Shown piece by piece: positions 26,703 to 35,269 of a DNA stretch of 64,000 nucleotides. Source of the stretch: Peribacillus sp. FSL E2-0218 (GTDB lineage Bacteria > Bacillota > Bacilli > Bacillales > DSM-1321). Numbering within the stretch: the first letter of the stretch is position 1; the number at the start of each line of letters is the position of its first letter. The stretch is taken from contig NZ_CP150304.1 in the NCBI RefSeq assembly GCF_037992945.1, positions 4,095,501-4,159,500 on the forward strand, given 5' to 3'. The position numbers and the translations under genes were made by a program. The notes beneath the pieces are model-generated. The model saw only the letters and a program-made list of their open reading frames with translations, did not search any database and had not been told where the DNA came from.

Positions 26703-27731
26703 TCAGTCTTGTTTTGGGGCGGGTCCCGTTGTACGGCGGATCATCAATTCAGGCTCAAGGAATATTTGGATCGATGCCGCTGCTTCTTCTTCTTTATGTT
26801 CAATTAGATATATCAGTTTCTCCAAAGCCGTCAACGACATTTCATCCATTTTTTGCGATATGGTGGTCAGCCCGATGAATTCATTGGAAGCTAGCCTTAT
26901 ATTATCAAACCCGACAACGGACAAATCATCCGGGATTTTCATATCGAGGCTGGAGGCTGCACCTAAAACGGCGAGGGCCATTTGATCGGATGCGGCGATG
27001 ATTGCTGTCGGCCTGTCTTTTTTCTTCAGCAGTTTTTTCGTGAATGAATAAATTTTATCATAGGAAAATTCACTACTGAAAATCAAATCGTCATCGATTG
27101 CATATCCATTGTCCGTAAGCTCTTGTTTATAGCCCATCGTTCGTTCATAAGTCGCTAAGTATTTGGAAGGCCCGGATATTTTCGCAATTTTTTCATGTCC
27201 TAATCCCAATAGGTGCTGGACGGCTACCCTCGCCCCTTTATTATTGTCCATGACGATAAAGTTCACATCCTCGATATCCAGGAAGCTATTATATAATAAT
27301 ACCGGAAATCCATTATCATGTAATTTCTTGATTTTTTCAGTATAGTTTTTACTCACACTTGTGAGGATGATTCCGTCCACCCGCTTACCAATCAGCAAAT
27401 TAATCGCCTGCTCCAGGTTTTCATCTTTATGACCGGTATTGTATACGATTACATCATATTTCAATTGCTGGGCCCTTTCGATGATGACCTCGGCCGTTTC
27501 GGCAAAGAACGGATTGGAAATGCTCCCCAATATCAACCCTATCGACTTCGTTCTTTTTTCAACAAGGCTTCGGGCAATTTCATCCCTTGTGAACCCCAGT
27601 TCTTCAATGACAGCCAGAACCTTTTCACGGGTATGCTTCTTAATATAGGGATAGTCATTCAACACCCTCGAAACAGTTGACTGTGAAACACCAGCAATTC
27701 TTGCCACATCTTCTGTCGTCAATCTTTTCAT
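26703..27731 (-). CDS. LacI family transcriptional regulator
   Basis: 342 residues. The N-terminal helix-turn-helix is complete (TTEDVARIAGVSQSTVSRVL at residues 4-23, then hinge GFTRDEIARSLV), followed by a periplasmic-binding-like sugar-sensing core (IGLILGSISNPFFAE; AASDQMALAVLG; VVGFDNIRLASNEF). It lies next to the catabolic island and three copies of a LacI-type palindrome, so it very likely represses the island until a metabolite binds. It is transcribed in the same direction as the island. Confidence 0.87.
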   Translation of the reverse strand: MKRLTTEDVARIAGVSQSTVSRVLNDYPYIKKHTREKVLAVIEELGFTRDEIARSLVEKRTKSIGLILGSISNPFFAETAEVIIERAQQLKYDVIVYNTGHKDENLEQAINLLIGKRVDGIILTSVSKNYTEKIKKLHDNGFPVLLYNSFLDIEDVNFIVMDNNKGARVAVQHLLGLGHEKIAKISGPSKYLATYERTMGYKQELTDNGYAIDDDLIFSSEFSYDKIYSFTKKLLKKKDRPTAIIAASDQMALAVLGAASSLDMKIPDDLSVVGFDNIRLASNEFIGLTTISQKMDEMSLTALEKLIYLIEHKEEEAAASIQIFLEPELMIRRTTGPAPKQD

Positions 27732-27892
27732 ACTTATAAAATCCTTTCTACGCTTACAAATTGTTATCCTGAAAAACTAAAAACCTAGATATTTTTCAAC
27801 CTGAACGGTAATCGATTTCCATCTCTTATAATATATCATAATATTACAAATTTTTCTTCCGGTTATGAAATCGGTCCTGGCGTCCTTGAAGC

Positions 27893-27920
27893 AAAAAAAA
27901 AGCCCATCGCTAAAATGGGC
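27893..27920 (-). terminator. Terminator after the HAD gene
   Basis: Stem GCCCAT / ATGGGC with a 7-nt loop, followed by nine T on the minus strand, 20 nt past the HAD stop codon. Confidence 0.8.
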
Positions 27921-27940
27921 ACAGATCAAACAAGTATGGG

Positions 27941-28786
27941 TCATTGAAACTTTCCCTTCAAAAAGCGATACAGGCCATCTTCTCTATAGGAATACTCCGT
28001 CACTTCATCTGCCTGTTCTTTGACAAGATCAGTGGCGTTTTTCATGGCAATGCAGCGTCCGGCGAATTTAAAGAGCGGAAGGTCATTTTCACCATCACCC
28101 ACAGCGAGGATATTTTGGGGCTCCACCTGAAAATGCTTCAGCAATATTTGAACGCCCGTTGCTTTCGAAACGCCCTCCACGGTCACTTCCACATTATGAT
28201 GGGTCGAGGATGCTGTTGTGAAAGCATGCTCCTTCTTGATCCATTCCAGCTCGGCTATCCATTTCTCCATGGTATGGATGTCATTGCTGAAAAAGTAGAT
28301 TTTGGCGACGCTGTCAGTATCCATTTGTTCCACCCATTTTATTTTCCCTTCCATTGCCTCCTGTCTTGAGAGCCATTCATTCTCCTCGACTGTAGCAGGC
28401 TTTTGCACCATTCCTTGTTTAACCATATAGCCTTTATCTTTTTTTAACGTCATTCGTGCTCCGTCGTTCGGATGCACTTCGTAATACATCTCTTCCGCTC
28501 CCGCTTTCGCAACCAATCGCTCCACAAGTTGTGGCGGCAGGGCGTGTTCAATGATCTGATTGCCTTCAATGAATGCGGACATCCCATTCGCGGTCACCAT
28601 GGCATCGACGAGCATATGAGACGGCACAACGTCCTTCAATTCTTCCAGCGTCCTTCCCGTTGCAATGAACACCAGCTTTCCCCTTTCCCTAAGTTCCCCT
28701 ATGTACTGGATCAGTGTTTCGTTCACCGTATTGATTTCGTTCAATGTCGTGCCATCCAAATCCAGCACGATTGCTTCAATCGTCAT
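27941..28786 (-). CDS. HAD family (Cof-type) sugar phosphatase
   Basis: 281-residue Cof-like HAD hydrolase with all four motifs: LDLDGTTLN (nucleophile Asp near residue 9), ATGRT, a lysine in the VEGVSKATGVQ segment and GDGENDLPLF. A C2-type cap occupies about residues 85-190. It dephosphorylates small phosphates, often sugar phosphates. It is the last gene of the ascorbate-type PTS unit, 107 nt after IIC, so it may act on the PTS product. Confidence 0.82.
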   Translation of the reverse strand: MTIEAIVLDLDGTTLNEINTVNETLIQYIGELRERGKLVFIATGRTLEELKDVVPSHMLVDAMVTANGMSAFIEGNQIIEHALPPQLVERLVAKAGAEEMYYEVHPNDGARMTLKKDKGYMVKQGMVQKPATVEENEWLSRQEAMEGKIKWVEQMDTDSVAKIYFFSNDIHTMEKWIAELEWIKKEHAFTTASSTHHNVEVTVEGVSKATGVQILLKHFQVEPQNILAVGDGENDLPLFKFAGRCIAMKNATDLVKEQADEVTEYSYREDGLYRFLKGKFQ

Positions 28787-28893
28787 CTACATCACCTCAG
28801 AATTGATCATGAAATGCCAACAGCCCACTCTCATATAGATCATAGGCTGCTGGTTTCGTTCCATTATTTTTCTTCATAAATCAGTATAACATG

Positions 28894-30162
28894 TTAGGAT
28901 AATCCTAACAGCTTCATCACACTTAGAATCAGGAGACCGACTACGCCGAAGTCGGAATCACCGAATGTCGTTCCTTCAAATCCTACATCCCCTAGGAAGA
29001 CGAGGAGGATCGCCGGCAGGAAGCTAATGATGATACCGTTGGCAAATGATCCGAGCATCGCCCCGCGCCTGCCGCCTGTGGCATTTCCGAACACACCCGC
29101 TGCCGCCCCGGTAAAGAAATGGGGAACGAGTCCCGGAACGATGACCTTCAGTCCGATTACCGGAAGAAGGAACATCGACAATAACCCAGCTATAAAGCTG
29201 AATAGGAACCCAATGATCACGGCATTCGGTGCGAATGGAAAGATGGTCGGACAATCCAGCGCAGGTTTTGTGTTTGGCGCGACTTTATCCGCGATCCCCT
29301 TGAAGGCTGGGACGATCTCGGCAATCAGCATCCGTACCCCTGCAAGAATGATGTAGACGCCGGCTGCAAATGTGATTGCCTGGATGAAAGAAAATACGAT
29401 GAAGTTCGAGCCGCCGGATAATTTTGTTTCGATATAATCCTGCCCGGCAAACAATGCGACGATCACGAAGAAAATCGTCATGGTTAGGGAGACAGCGACC
29501 GATGTGTCCCTCAAGAATCCCAACGATTTAGGCACTTTGATTTGCTCCGTCGTTCTTTCCTTGTTGCCAAACCATTTTCCGACGGTTGCAGAAACGAAAT
29601 ATCCGATCGTCCCGAAGTGGCCGATGGCAAAATCATCGCTTCCGGTGATTTTCCGCACGTATGGCTGAAGGAGCGCAGGGAACAACACCATGCATGCCCC
29701 CAACAGAATGGAACCAACAAAGATGAGCGCAACGCCGTCAAGCCCACCGACCGATAGGGTGACAGCAAGTAAACAAGCCATGAATAAGGTATGGTGTCCC
29801 GTCAAGAATATATATTTAAATGGCGTGAAGCGTGCTAGTAAAACATTGACGACCATCCCAAAAACCATGATCAAGGCAGTCGAAGTCCCAAAATCACTTT
29901 GTGCCGCGGCAACAATGGCTTCGTTATTCGGGATGACGCCTTGAACATTAAAGGCATGATCGAACATTTGGCTGAATATATCAAGGGCGCCAATGAGTAC
30001 GGCCGCACCCGCTCCAATGATGATGAAGCCCATAACGGTTTTTAGCGTTCCAGATACAACATCCGCAGTAGCTTTCCGTTGTAACAGCAAGCCGACTAGC
30101 GCAAACAGCCCGACCAGTATCGATGGTGTACCCAAGATGTCATTCATGATAAGCTCCAGCAT
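28894..30162 (-). CDS. PTS ascorbate-type transporter subunit IIC
   Basis: 422-residue membrane protein of the UlaA/SgaT (AG superfamily) IIC family, with about ten to eleven hydrophobic segments and motifs TFAAGVYIILAGVRMLIAEI and GFEGTTFGDSDFGVVGLL. It carries substrate across the membrane while IIB phosphorylates it. Family members take L-ascorbate or related sugar acids; no ula catabolic genes (lactonase, decarboxylase, epimerase) are nearby, so the substrate is open. It follows the two IIB genes. Confidence 0.82.
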   Translation of the reverse strand: MLELIMNDILGTPSILVGLFALVGLLLQRKATADVVSGTLKTVMGFIIIGAGAAVLIGALDIFSQMFDHAFNVQGVIPNNEAIVAAAQSDFGTSTALIMVFGMVVNVLLARFTPFKYIFLTGHHTLFMACLLAVTLSVGGLDGVALIFVGSILLGACMVLFPALLQPYVRKITGSDDFAIGHFGTIGYFVSATVGKWFGNKERTTEQIKVPKSLGFLRDTSVAVSLTMTIFFVIVALFAGQDYIETKLSGGSNFIVFSFIQAITFAAGVYIILAGVRMLIAEIVPAFKGIADKVAPNTKPALDCPTIFPFAPNAVIIGFLFSFIAGLLSMFLLPVIGLKVIVPGLVPHFFTGAAAGVFGNATGGRRGAMLGSFANGIIISFLPAILLVFLGDVGFEGTTFGDSDFGVVGLLILSVMKLLGLS

Positions 30163-30193
30163 TGCCTCTCCCCCTCTTCTTTATCTTTTCTTC

Positions 30194-30460
30194 TTATAGA
30201 TGTGAAGCTAATTTCGATGTAATTTCAGGAATGCTCATCATGTTTTCCAGGGTGACGATCGTACGCGTCCCATCATCCAGCTGACCGACAATATCCGCGG
30301 CACCGAGGAATATATCCGCCTGAACCGTTTTGGCCGATGCCAGATCCGTATGATCCACTTCAGCCGCCTTCCCCATTTCCGTCAACGCCTTTTTCACATT
30401 CATCTCCATGATGAAGCTGCTGCCCAATCCGTTCCCGCATACTACCATGATTTTTTTCAT
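30194..30460 (-). CDS. PTS SgaB-type subunit IIB, copy 2
   Basis: 88-residue IIB of the lactose/ascorbate type. The phospho-cysteine is in MVVCGNGLGSS (Cys at residue 8). It is nearly identical to the neighbouring copy over residues 1-80, with the last few residues different (SIPEITSKLASHL). The gap to copy 1 is 14 nt and to IIC 31 nt. One of the copies may be redundant, or the pair may form a mixed pool. Confidence 0.85.
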   Translation of the reverse strand: MKKIMVVCGNGLGSSFIMEMNVKKALTEMGKAAEVDHTDLASAKTVQADIFLGAADIVGQLDDGTRTIVTLENMMSIPEITSKLASHL

Positions 30461-30474
30461 ATCAATCTCTCCTT

Positions 30475-30744
30475 TTATCCGATATGGACTTCCAATTTAG
30501 ATTTGATTTCCGGAATGCTCATCATGTTTTCCAATGTGACGATCGTACGCGTCCCATCATCCAGCTGACCGACAATATCCGCGGCACCGAGGAATATATC
30601 CGCCTGAACCGTTTTGGCCGATGCCAGATCCGTATGATCCACCTCCGCCGTCTTCCCCATTTCCGTCAATGCCTTTTTCACATTCATCTCCATGATGAAG
30701 CTGCTGCCCAATCCGTTCCCGCATACTACCATGATTTTTTTCAT
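30475..30744 (-). CDS. PTS SgaB-type subunit IIB, copy 1
   Basis: 89-residue IIB with active-site Cys8 (VVCGNGLGSS) and C-terminus SIPEIKSKLEVHIG. The start overlaps the end of the PRD regulator by 4 nt, so the regulator and PTS are one operon. By eye the DNA differs from copy 2 at only about six positions over some 235 bp, which points to a recent tandem duplication or gene conversion. Confidence 0.85.
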   Translation of the reverse strand: MKKIMVVCGNGLGSSFIMEMNVKKALTEMGKTAEVDHTDLASAKTVQADIFLGAADIVGQLDDGTRTIVTLENMMSIPEIKSKLEVHIG

Positions 30745-32813
30745 TCCGCTTCCTCCTTCGAATATTTATGAACGTACTCCATAAGGATCTCTTTGTCTGA
30801 AGTTCGCAGGATTTCTTCAATATTGGCTGGTTCATTCAATAATTGAGTGAGCTGGATCAATGCGCGCAAATGGGAATCGTTATCCACCGCAGCCAAAATG
30901 ATGATCAAGCGTACCGGTTTATCCGGCGCAAAGTCGACGGCTTCATCCAACTTCAATAAGCTCATCGATAAGGACCGGACTCCCTGCTCCGGCCGTGCAT
31001 GGGGAATGGCCACCCCGGGAGTGATGACTACATAAGGACCATTCGTTTCTATCGCCTCGATCATGGCATCCACATATCGATCTTCGACGGTTCCCAGATC
31101 CACGAGAGGCTTAGCCGCTACCTGAATGCCTTCCTTCCAATCGGAAACGTGCGGCTGTAATTGAATGGTTTGCATATTGAGCAGTTCTTCTAACACAGGC
31201 TTCTCTGCCTCCTTTAATGAAAATTGAGTAATTTTTGGTGTACGATCATACATCTTCGACTGCAGTGCCTTTTCAAGCTGATCCTGTTCATGGATGGTGG
31301 CATACTTGGAGATGAGCTTCAATAATGCTGCAACATCGACACTTTCCGCCGTATATCCGTACAGCTGCTGCATCACCTGCTGGCGCAATGTATGCTTATC
31401 CTGCATTTCCAGAATGGGTGGCACGACGAATAATGTCGCGTTCGTCCGCATATGGACGGTTGAAAAGACAAGGTCATATGAGAGTGTGTAATCGGCCGCA
31501 GCTCGAACGGACAGAACATCCAGGAACAAAATGTCGGGAAACAGCTCCCTCAATGTATAAATGAGGATATTGCTGATACCGATACCATTCGGACAAACGA
31601 CTATCGCTCTTTTTCGATCATCCAATGTCGTTCCTTGCCTGCGCAGCCAGCCGCCAAAATAGATCGTGAAGTAGGCCACTTCCTCTTCCGATACCGGACA
31701 ATCCAGCTCCTTCTCCAGCACCCACATCGACTTCTTTGTCAAATGATGCAGCTCAGGATATACCTTCTGGACCCGGCCGGTCATCGGATTCATTTGCGGG
31801 AGACCGTACCGCAGGCGATGATATGCCGGTTTAAAATGAACATATAGTTGTTGGCATAGCTGCTCTTTGTCTTTCAGGTGAACAAAAGCCAACCTTTCAA
31901 ACTCTTCCACGATCTCCTCCAATAGCTGTTGAATGATCTCATCATCCTTTAGAGGCGATATGTCCTTCGTACGATTCATGCTTAATAAATGTAAAGTCGC
32001 ATATAGGTTTTCCGTTTCACTCCATGCCGATTGAAAGGCATCCGTTTTGGTCATTTCCTCGACCATTTTGTACTCGTCAGTCGTAACAAATGGCTCCCAG
32101 CTTGGGTCTGCCAATAACGCTTCCCCTTTTCCAATGAGCTGATCGGTGCATAAAAACAAATACGTCAGTTCATGGAGCCGTTCATCGGTGAAGGTGATGC
32201 CCAATTCACGCTCGACCCTTTCAAGCTGCGACCGAATGGCGATGATCCGGCTTTCGTATCTCCCCCAGATGCACTCCATGATCGGCTCGCGATTCGGGCT
32301 GTTCAGCACATCATGCACCAGATGTTCGATGACATATCGTTTAACCCGGCTTTCTCCCTTCACCACATATCCTTCTTGCTTCGAATACTGGATTTTAAGC
32401 GCCTTGTCTCTATGTATTTCCTTTAACCGCTTTAAATCCTTCAACACCGTATTGCGTGATATTCCGGTAAGTGACTGGAAATGGTAGACGGACAGTTCCT
32501 CCTCGCTTAACAAAATCAGCAGGTAAAAAACTCTTTCTCTATCCATCTCTGAAAATATATAATTGCGTTTTGTCAGCTTAACATTCAATTCTTCATCCTT
32601 GATTGTTCCAGAAAAGGAATAACCCGTTTCACGGCTGAATTGAATCGGCTCATAACCTTGAAATTGCAGCCAATCATTCGCTTTAGTCAGGGCATATTGA
32701 ATTTGCCTTCTCGTCAAACCGGTTTGTGTTTCAAGCTCTTTCATTTTCGAAATTGGCGAATGCTGCAATAGCCTTAATAAATGGGCGCTTCTTTCATCTA
32801 AAAACATGCTCAT
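30741..32813 (-). CDS. BglG-type PRD transcriptional regulator with IIB- and IIA-like domains
   Basis: 690-residue activator/antiterminator of the MtlR/LicR layout. Two N-terminal HTH regions (LETQTGLTRRQIQYALTKAN; ESLTGISRNTVLKDLKRL-like), two PTS regulation domains (about 175-390), a IIB-like domain (VVCPNGIGISNILI near 410) and a C-terminal IIA domain with the phospho-His in PGVAIPHARPEQG. Phosphorylation by the PTS would tune its activity. It heads the operon regulator-IIB-IIB-IIC-HAD. Confidence 0.85.
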   Translation of the reverse strand: MSMFLDERSAHLLRLLQHSPISKMKELETQTGLTRRQIQYALTKANDWLQFQGYEPIQFSRETGYSFSGTIKDEELNVKLTKRNYIFSEMDRERVFYLLILLSEEELSVYHFQSLTGISRNTVLKDLKRLKEIHRDKALKIQYSKQEGYVVKGESRVKRYVIEHLVHDVLNSPNREPIMECIWGRYESRIIAIRSQLERVERELGITFTDERLHELTYLFLCTDQLIGKGEALLADPSWEPFVTTDEYKMVEEMTKTDAFQSAWSETENLYATLHLLSMNRTKDISPLKDDEIIQQLLEEIVEEFERLAFVHLKDKEQLCQQLYVHFKPAYHRLRYGLPQMNPMTGRVQKVYPELHHLTKKSMWVLEKELDCPVSEEEVAYFTIYFGGWLRRQGTTLDDRKRAIVVCPNGIGISNILIYTLRELFPDILFLDVLSVRAAADYTLSYDLVFSTVHMRTNATLFVVPPILEMQDKHTLRQQVMQQLYGYTAESVDVAALLKLISKYATIHEQDQLEKALQSKMYDRTPKITQFSLKEAEKPVLEELLNMQTIQLQPHVSDWKEGIQVAAKPLVDLGTVEDRYVDAMIEAIETNGPYVVITPGVAIPHARPEQGVRSLSMSLLKLDEAVDFAPDKPVRLIIILAAVDNDSHLRALIQLTQLLNEPANIEEILRTSDKEILMEYVHKYSKEEAE

Positions 32814-32899
32814 TCCCTCTCCCTTCCTCTACAATATCTCACTTCTCATTAGAAATGAACGGTTTCTGAGTTCGTTTGTTGTCACATCGACTGCACAAT

Positions 32900-32927
32900 A
32901 TTATACTCTACATTTTTTTGTGCACAA
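32900..32927 (-). promoter_or_regulatory. Candidate promoter of the ascorbate-type PTS operon
   Basis: TTGTGC, a 16-nt spacer and a perfect TATAAT on the minus strand, about 87 nt before the regulator start. Confidence 0.45.
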
Positions 32928-32990
32928 TCCTGCAACCATGCTTAAGGCAACGAAGTCATCCGTTCGAGGGCTGAGTACGTCCACTCAAAA

Positions 32991-33024
32991 ATAAAAAAAG
33001 GTTTCGGAGTGACCGAAACCTTTT
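32991..33024 (-). terminator. Terminator of the DHA2 efflux gene
   Basis: Perfect 12-bp stem (AAAAGGTTTCGG / CCGAAACCTTTT) with a 5-nt loop and T-run on the minus strand. Confidence 0.85.
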
Positions 33025-33045
33025 GTCTACTAGACAATCATACTC

Positions 33046-34443
33046 TCATACTCCATGTCCAGACGGTTTTTTCATGAATAATGAAAGCACCACATTAACG
33101 CCGGCAAGCAGTAAACTGACTTTAAATACAAGTGATGATCCCGTAGCAGCAGCTGTTGGCAGGTCATTTGCGAAATCAGTCAGATAGCTGCTTTGCTTCG
33201 CAGAGAAAAGCGATATCATGACTGCAATGCCTATGGCCCCCGATACTTGCTGGGAGGTTTGCGTGATCGCGATACCATCTGGATAGAATTGTCTTGGCAA
33301 GGCATTCAATGTATTCGTTTGGACGGAAGCAAGGACCATGCCAATGCCAAGCATCATCACGATATGCGTGACTGCCACGATCCAAAGTGCCGTTTCCGTT
33401 CCGTACATGGCATATAGCCCATATCCGATCGCAACCAATATCGTCCCAGGCATAATGATGGCACGAGGGCCATATTTATCGAATAGCCGCCCGATGATCG
33501 GCGCGAATACGCAGTTTAACAAACTGCCTGGCAGCATGATCAAGCCAGTGGCGAACGCCGAGACGATTAACGCCATTTGCATATACATCGGCAGCACAAC
33601 AAGCATCGATAACATGTTGAAGAACGTAATCATGTTCATCACAAGTCCCAGCACGAAGAGTGGGTACTTGAATGCCTGTAAATTCAACAGCGGGTTTTCC
33701 ATCTTCGTTTGACGGAACGCAAACAAAACGAGTGCGATGATCCCAACGATGATTGTGCCCATGACCGTCGTATTCGCCCAGCCGAGATCGCCGCCTGCGC
33801 TTACCCCGTACACAATACCGCCAAAGCCTATCGTCGATAACACAACCGACAAGAAATCAATTGTAACCGTTCGGATTTCATTAACATTCGGAATGAAAAT
33901 ATAGCCAAAAATAAGCGAAAATAATAAAAACGGTAGCGTAAACCAGAATATGAAATGCCACGATAACGTATCCAAAATCATCCCCGCCAAGGTAGGACCG
34001 AAGGCTGGACCCGCTAAGATGACCAATCCCATGATCCCCATTGCCCCTCCACGTTTATGCGGCGGGAAAATCGTGAAGATGACATTTTGCGTCAACGGCA
34101 AAATGATCGCCAGTCCAGCTGCCTGTATCACACGTGCCGCCAATAGCACACTAAACTCTGGTGCGACAGCCGCGACAATCGTACCGACAATTGAAAAAAA
34201 TAAAGACGCCATGAACATTTGGCGTGTTGTAAACTTTTGCATTAAAATTCCTGTTACCGGCACTAAAATGCCGAGTGTCAAAAAGTAGCCTGTAGCCAGC
34301 CACTGGATGGTCGTCGCATCTACATCAAAAATATGGCTTAATTCACCCAATGCGATGTTCAATGCGGTTTCACTGAATAGCCCGACAAACCCCGCGACTA
34401 AAAGAGCCGCCATTATCGGCCCTGTTTTTACCTGTTTATTCAC
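33046..34443 (-). CDS. DHA2-type MFS multidrug efflux transporter
   Basis: 465 residues with about 14 hydrophobic segments, as in the DHA2 drug:H+ antiporters (LmrB/EmrB/MdeA group). Motifs: TIQWLATGYFLTLGILVPVTG (motif D1-like), ARVIQAAGLAIILPLTQN and the motif C-like ILAGPAFGPTLAG. The start is GTG with GAGGGAG 10 nt upstream. It is preceded by a 17-codon leader peptide and an intrinsic terminator, so expression is probably induced by a ribosome-targeting drug. The drug range cannot be read from sequence. Confidence 0.83.
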   Translation of the reverse strand: MNKQVKTGPIMAALLVAGFVGLFSETALNIALGELSHIFDVDATTIQWLATGYFLTLGILVPVTGILMQKFTTRQMFMASLFFSIVGTIVAAVAPEFSVLLAARVIQAAGLAIILPLTQNVIFTIFPPHKRGGAMGIMGLVILAGPAFGPTLAGMILDTLSWHFIFWFTLPFLLFSLIFGYIFIPNVNEIRTVTIDFLSVVLSTIGFGGIVYGVSAGGDLGWANTTVMGTIIVGIIALVLFAFRQTKMENPLLNLQAFKYPLFVLGLVMNMITFFNMLSMLVVLPMYMQMALIVSAFATGLIMLPGSLLNCVFAPIIGRLFDKYGPRAIIMPGTILVAIGYGLYAMYGTETALWIVAVTHIVMMLGIGMVLASVQTNTLNALPRQFYPDGIAITQTSQQVSGAIGIAVMISLFSAKQSSYLTDFANDLPTAAATGSSLVFKVSLLLAGVNVVLSLFMKKPSGHGV

Positions 34444-34517
34444 TTTTTAAAAACTCCCTCAATATATTTGATAGCCATCGCAAACCCGATGTCTCTGAAC
34501 ACATCTGCAAAAGCTTC

Positions 34518-34571
34518 TTACATTTCCCGAAAAAAAATCGTTGCAGGACCTCGGCAACGATTTGTACCCAT
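34518..34571 (-). CDS. Leader peptide of the DHA2 efflux gene
   Basis: A 17-codon ORF (MGTNRCRGPATIFFREM) with a strong site, AAGGAGGAGG, about 9 nt before its ATG. It covers the attenuator terminator. Codons 4-6 encode the 5' arm of the terminator stem, and codons 5-7 are Arg-Cys-Arg, the +X+ pattern known to arrest ribosomes with macrolides. A ribosome halted there would cover the 5' arm and allow read-through into the pump gene. The ORF and RBS are seen; the stalling is inferred. Confidence 0.65.
   Translation of the reverse strand: MGTNRCRGPATIFFREM
34531..34563 (-). terminator. Attenuator terminator upstream of the DHA2 efflux gene
   Basis: Perfect 10-bp stem AAATCGTTGC / GCAACGATTT with a 9-nt loop, followed by a T-run on the minus strand, about 90 nt before the pump start. 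Upstream, AGGAGGCTTTCGGC could pair with GCCGAGGTCCT at the stem top as an alternative fold. Confidence 0.8.
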
Positions 34572-34617
34572 AGCCGAAAGCCTCCTCCTTCTCTTTGTAC
34601 CAACCGGTCTATTTGCA

Positions 34618-34647
34618 ACTATACCAAAAAAAATTCTCTGGATGTAA
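34618..34647 (-). promoter_or_regulatory. Candidate promoter of the efflux leader
   Basis: TTACAT, an 18-nt spacer and TATAGT on the minus strand would start transcription near 34611 and give a leader of about 168 nt. Confidence 0.4.
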
Positions 34648-34744
34648 GTACTTTTTTCTCTTCTAATTAACGAATTCACATTTTGGACACACTTTTATCA
34701 GTGCATGTTCTTTTTACCGGAAGACTAGTGCTCTCTTTCACTGG

Positions 34745-34835
34745 ATCGGAGCTTTATTCGCGAGTTTGACGACTTTACTCGCTAATTCGGTATATTTACT
34801 CCCCAATGTAGCCCTTCTCGCGAATTTGGCTTTTA
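34745..34835 (+). repeat. Tandem about 20-bp degenerate repeats
   Basis: Four imperfect units of the pattern TTTACTCGCGAATTNGGNNN (TTTATTCGCGAGTTTGACG, TTTACTCGCTAATTCGG, TTTACTCCCCAATGTAG, TTCTCGCGAATTTGG). Related units occur in opposite orientation at 44096-44190. Confidence 0.55.
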
Positions 34836-34867
34836 CACATATTTTAGTGGGATTTCTTGTTCATTCA

Positions 34868-34930
34868 TTGACAATTTGTATACATAAGTATACAGTTAGA
34901 ACAAGAAAAAACATGTATACGTTTGTATAC
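34868..34930 (+). promoter_or_regulatory. Promoter with paired GTATAC operators
   Basis: TTGACA at 34868-34873 with a weak -10 (TACAGT, 34891-34896) at 17 nt. GTATAC occurs four times: 34878, 34888, 34915 and 34925, as two pairs each spaced 10 bp. The first pair fills the spacer between -35 and -10; the second follows the likely start site. This strongly suggests repressor control. Confidence 0.6.
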
Positions 34931-34945
34931 AGAAAGAGGAATGCT

Positions 34946-35269
34946 ATGAGAGATGAAAAAATGAAGGATCTAAAAAAAGATGGACATCACAGAGGAAAAG
35001 GACATGGTTCACACCATCGCGGCCCAAAAACGTTTCGCCGCGGACGGGCTCTCGCTTTTCTAGAGATGATGAAGCTTAAACGTTCAACCATTAAGGAACA
35101 GTTAGACAAACCAGAGTTTCAATCCATTAATCAAATCTTAGTCGGTGAGTTAAAAGCCATCGATATGTTAATCAACGAATTCACACAATTATTTGAAATA
35201 CAAGAAAGTGAAGAAAAGGAAGCCATCAATCATGATGAGGAAGGAATGGTTCAGAATGAAACAAATTAA
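34946..35269 (+). CDS. His-rich small protein of unknown function
   Basis: 107 residues from the ATG at 34946, with AGAGGA 5 nt upstream; the frame is open further 5' but runs through the repeat and operator region. The N-terminus is rich in His, Gly and Lys (GHHRGKGHGSHHRGPKTFRRGR). The rest is a predicted helical stretch (ALAFLEMMKLKRSTIKEQL; QILVGELKAIDMLINEFTQLFEI). No signal peptide or membrane segment. I do not recognise the family. Metal binding by the His cluster is possible. It overlaps the methyltransferase gene by 14 nt and is probably co-transcribed with it. Confidence 0.6.
   Translation: MRDEKMKDLKKDGHHRGKGHGSHHRGPKTFRRGRALAFLEMMKLKRSTIKEQLDKPEFQSINQILVGELKAIDMLINEFTQLFEIQESEEKEAINHDEEGMVQNETN

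Noticed and set aside
26640..26720. Terminator after the LacI-type gene
   Set aside because: CCCCAAA / TTTGGGG can pair but has a 24-nt loop and no U-tract, so it was not annotated.
34436..34618. A 60-codon minus-strand frame overlapping the efflux leader
   Set aside because: It has no RBS at its start and runs through the attenuator hairpin. The 17-codon ORF in another frame has the strong RBS.
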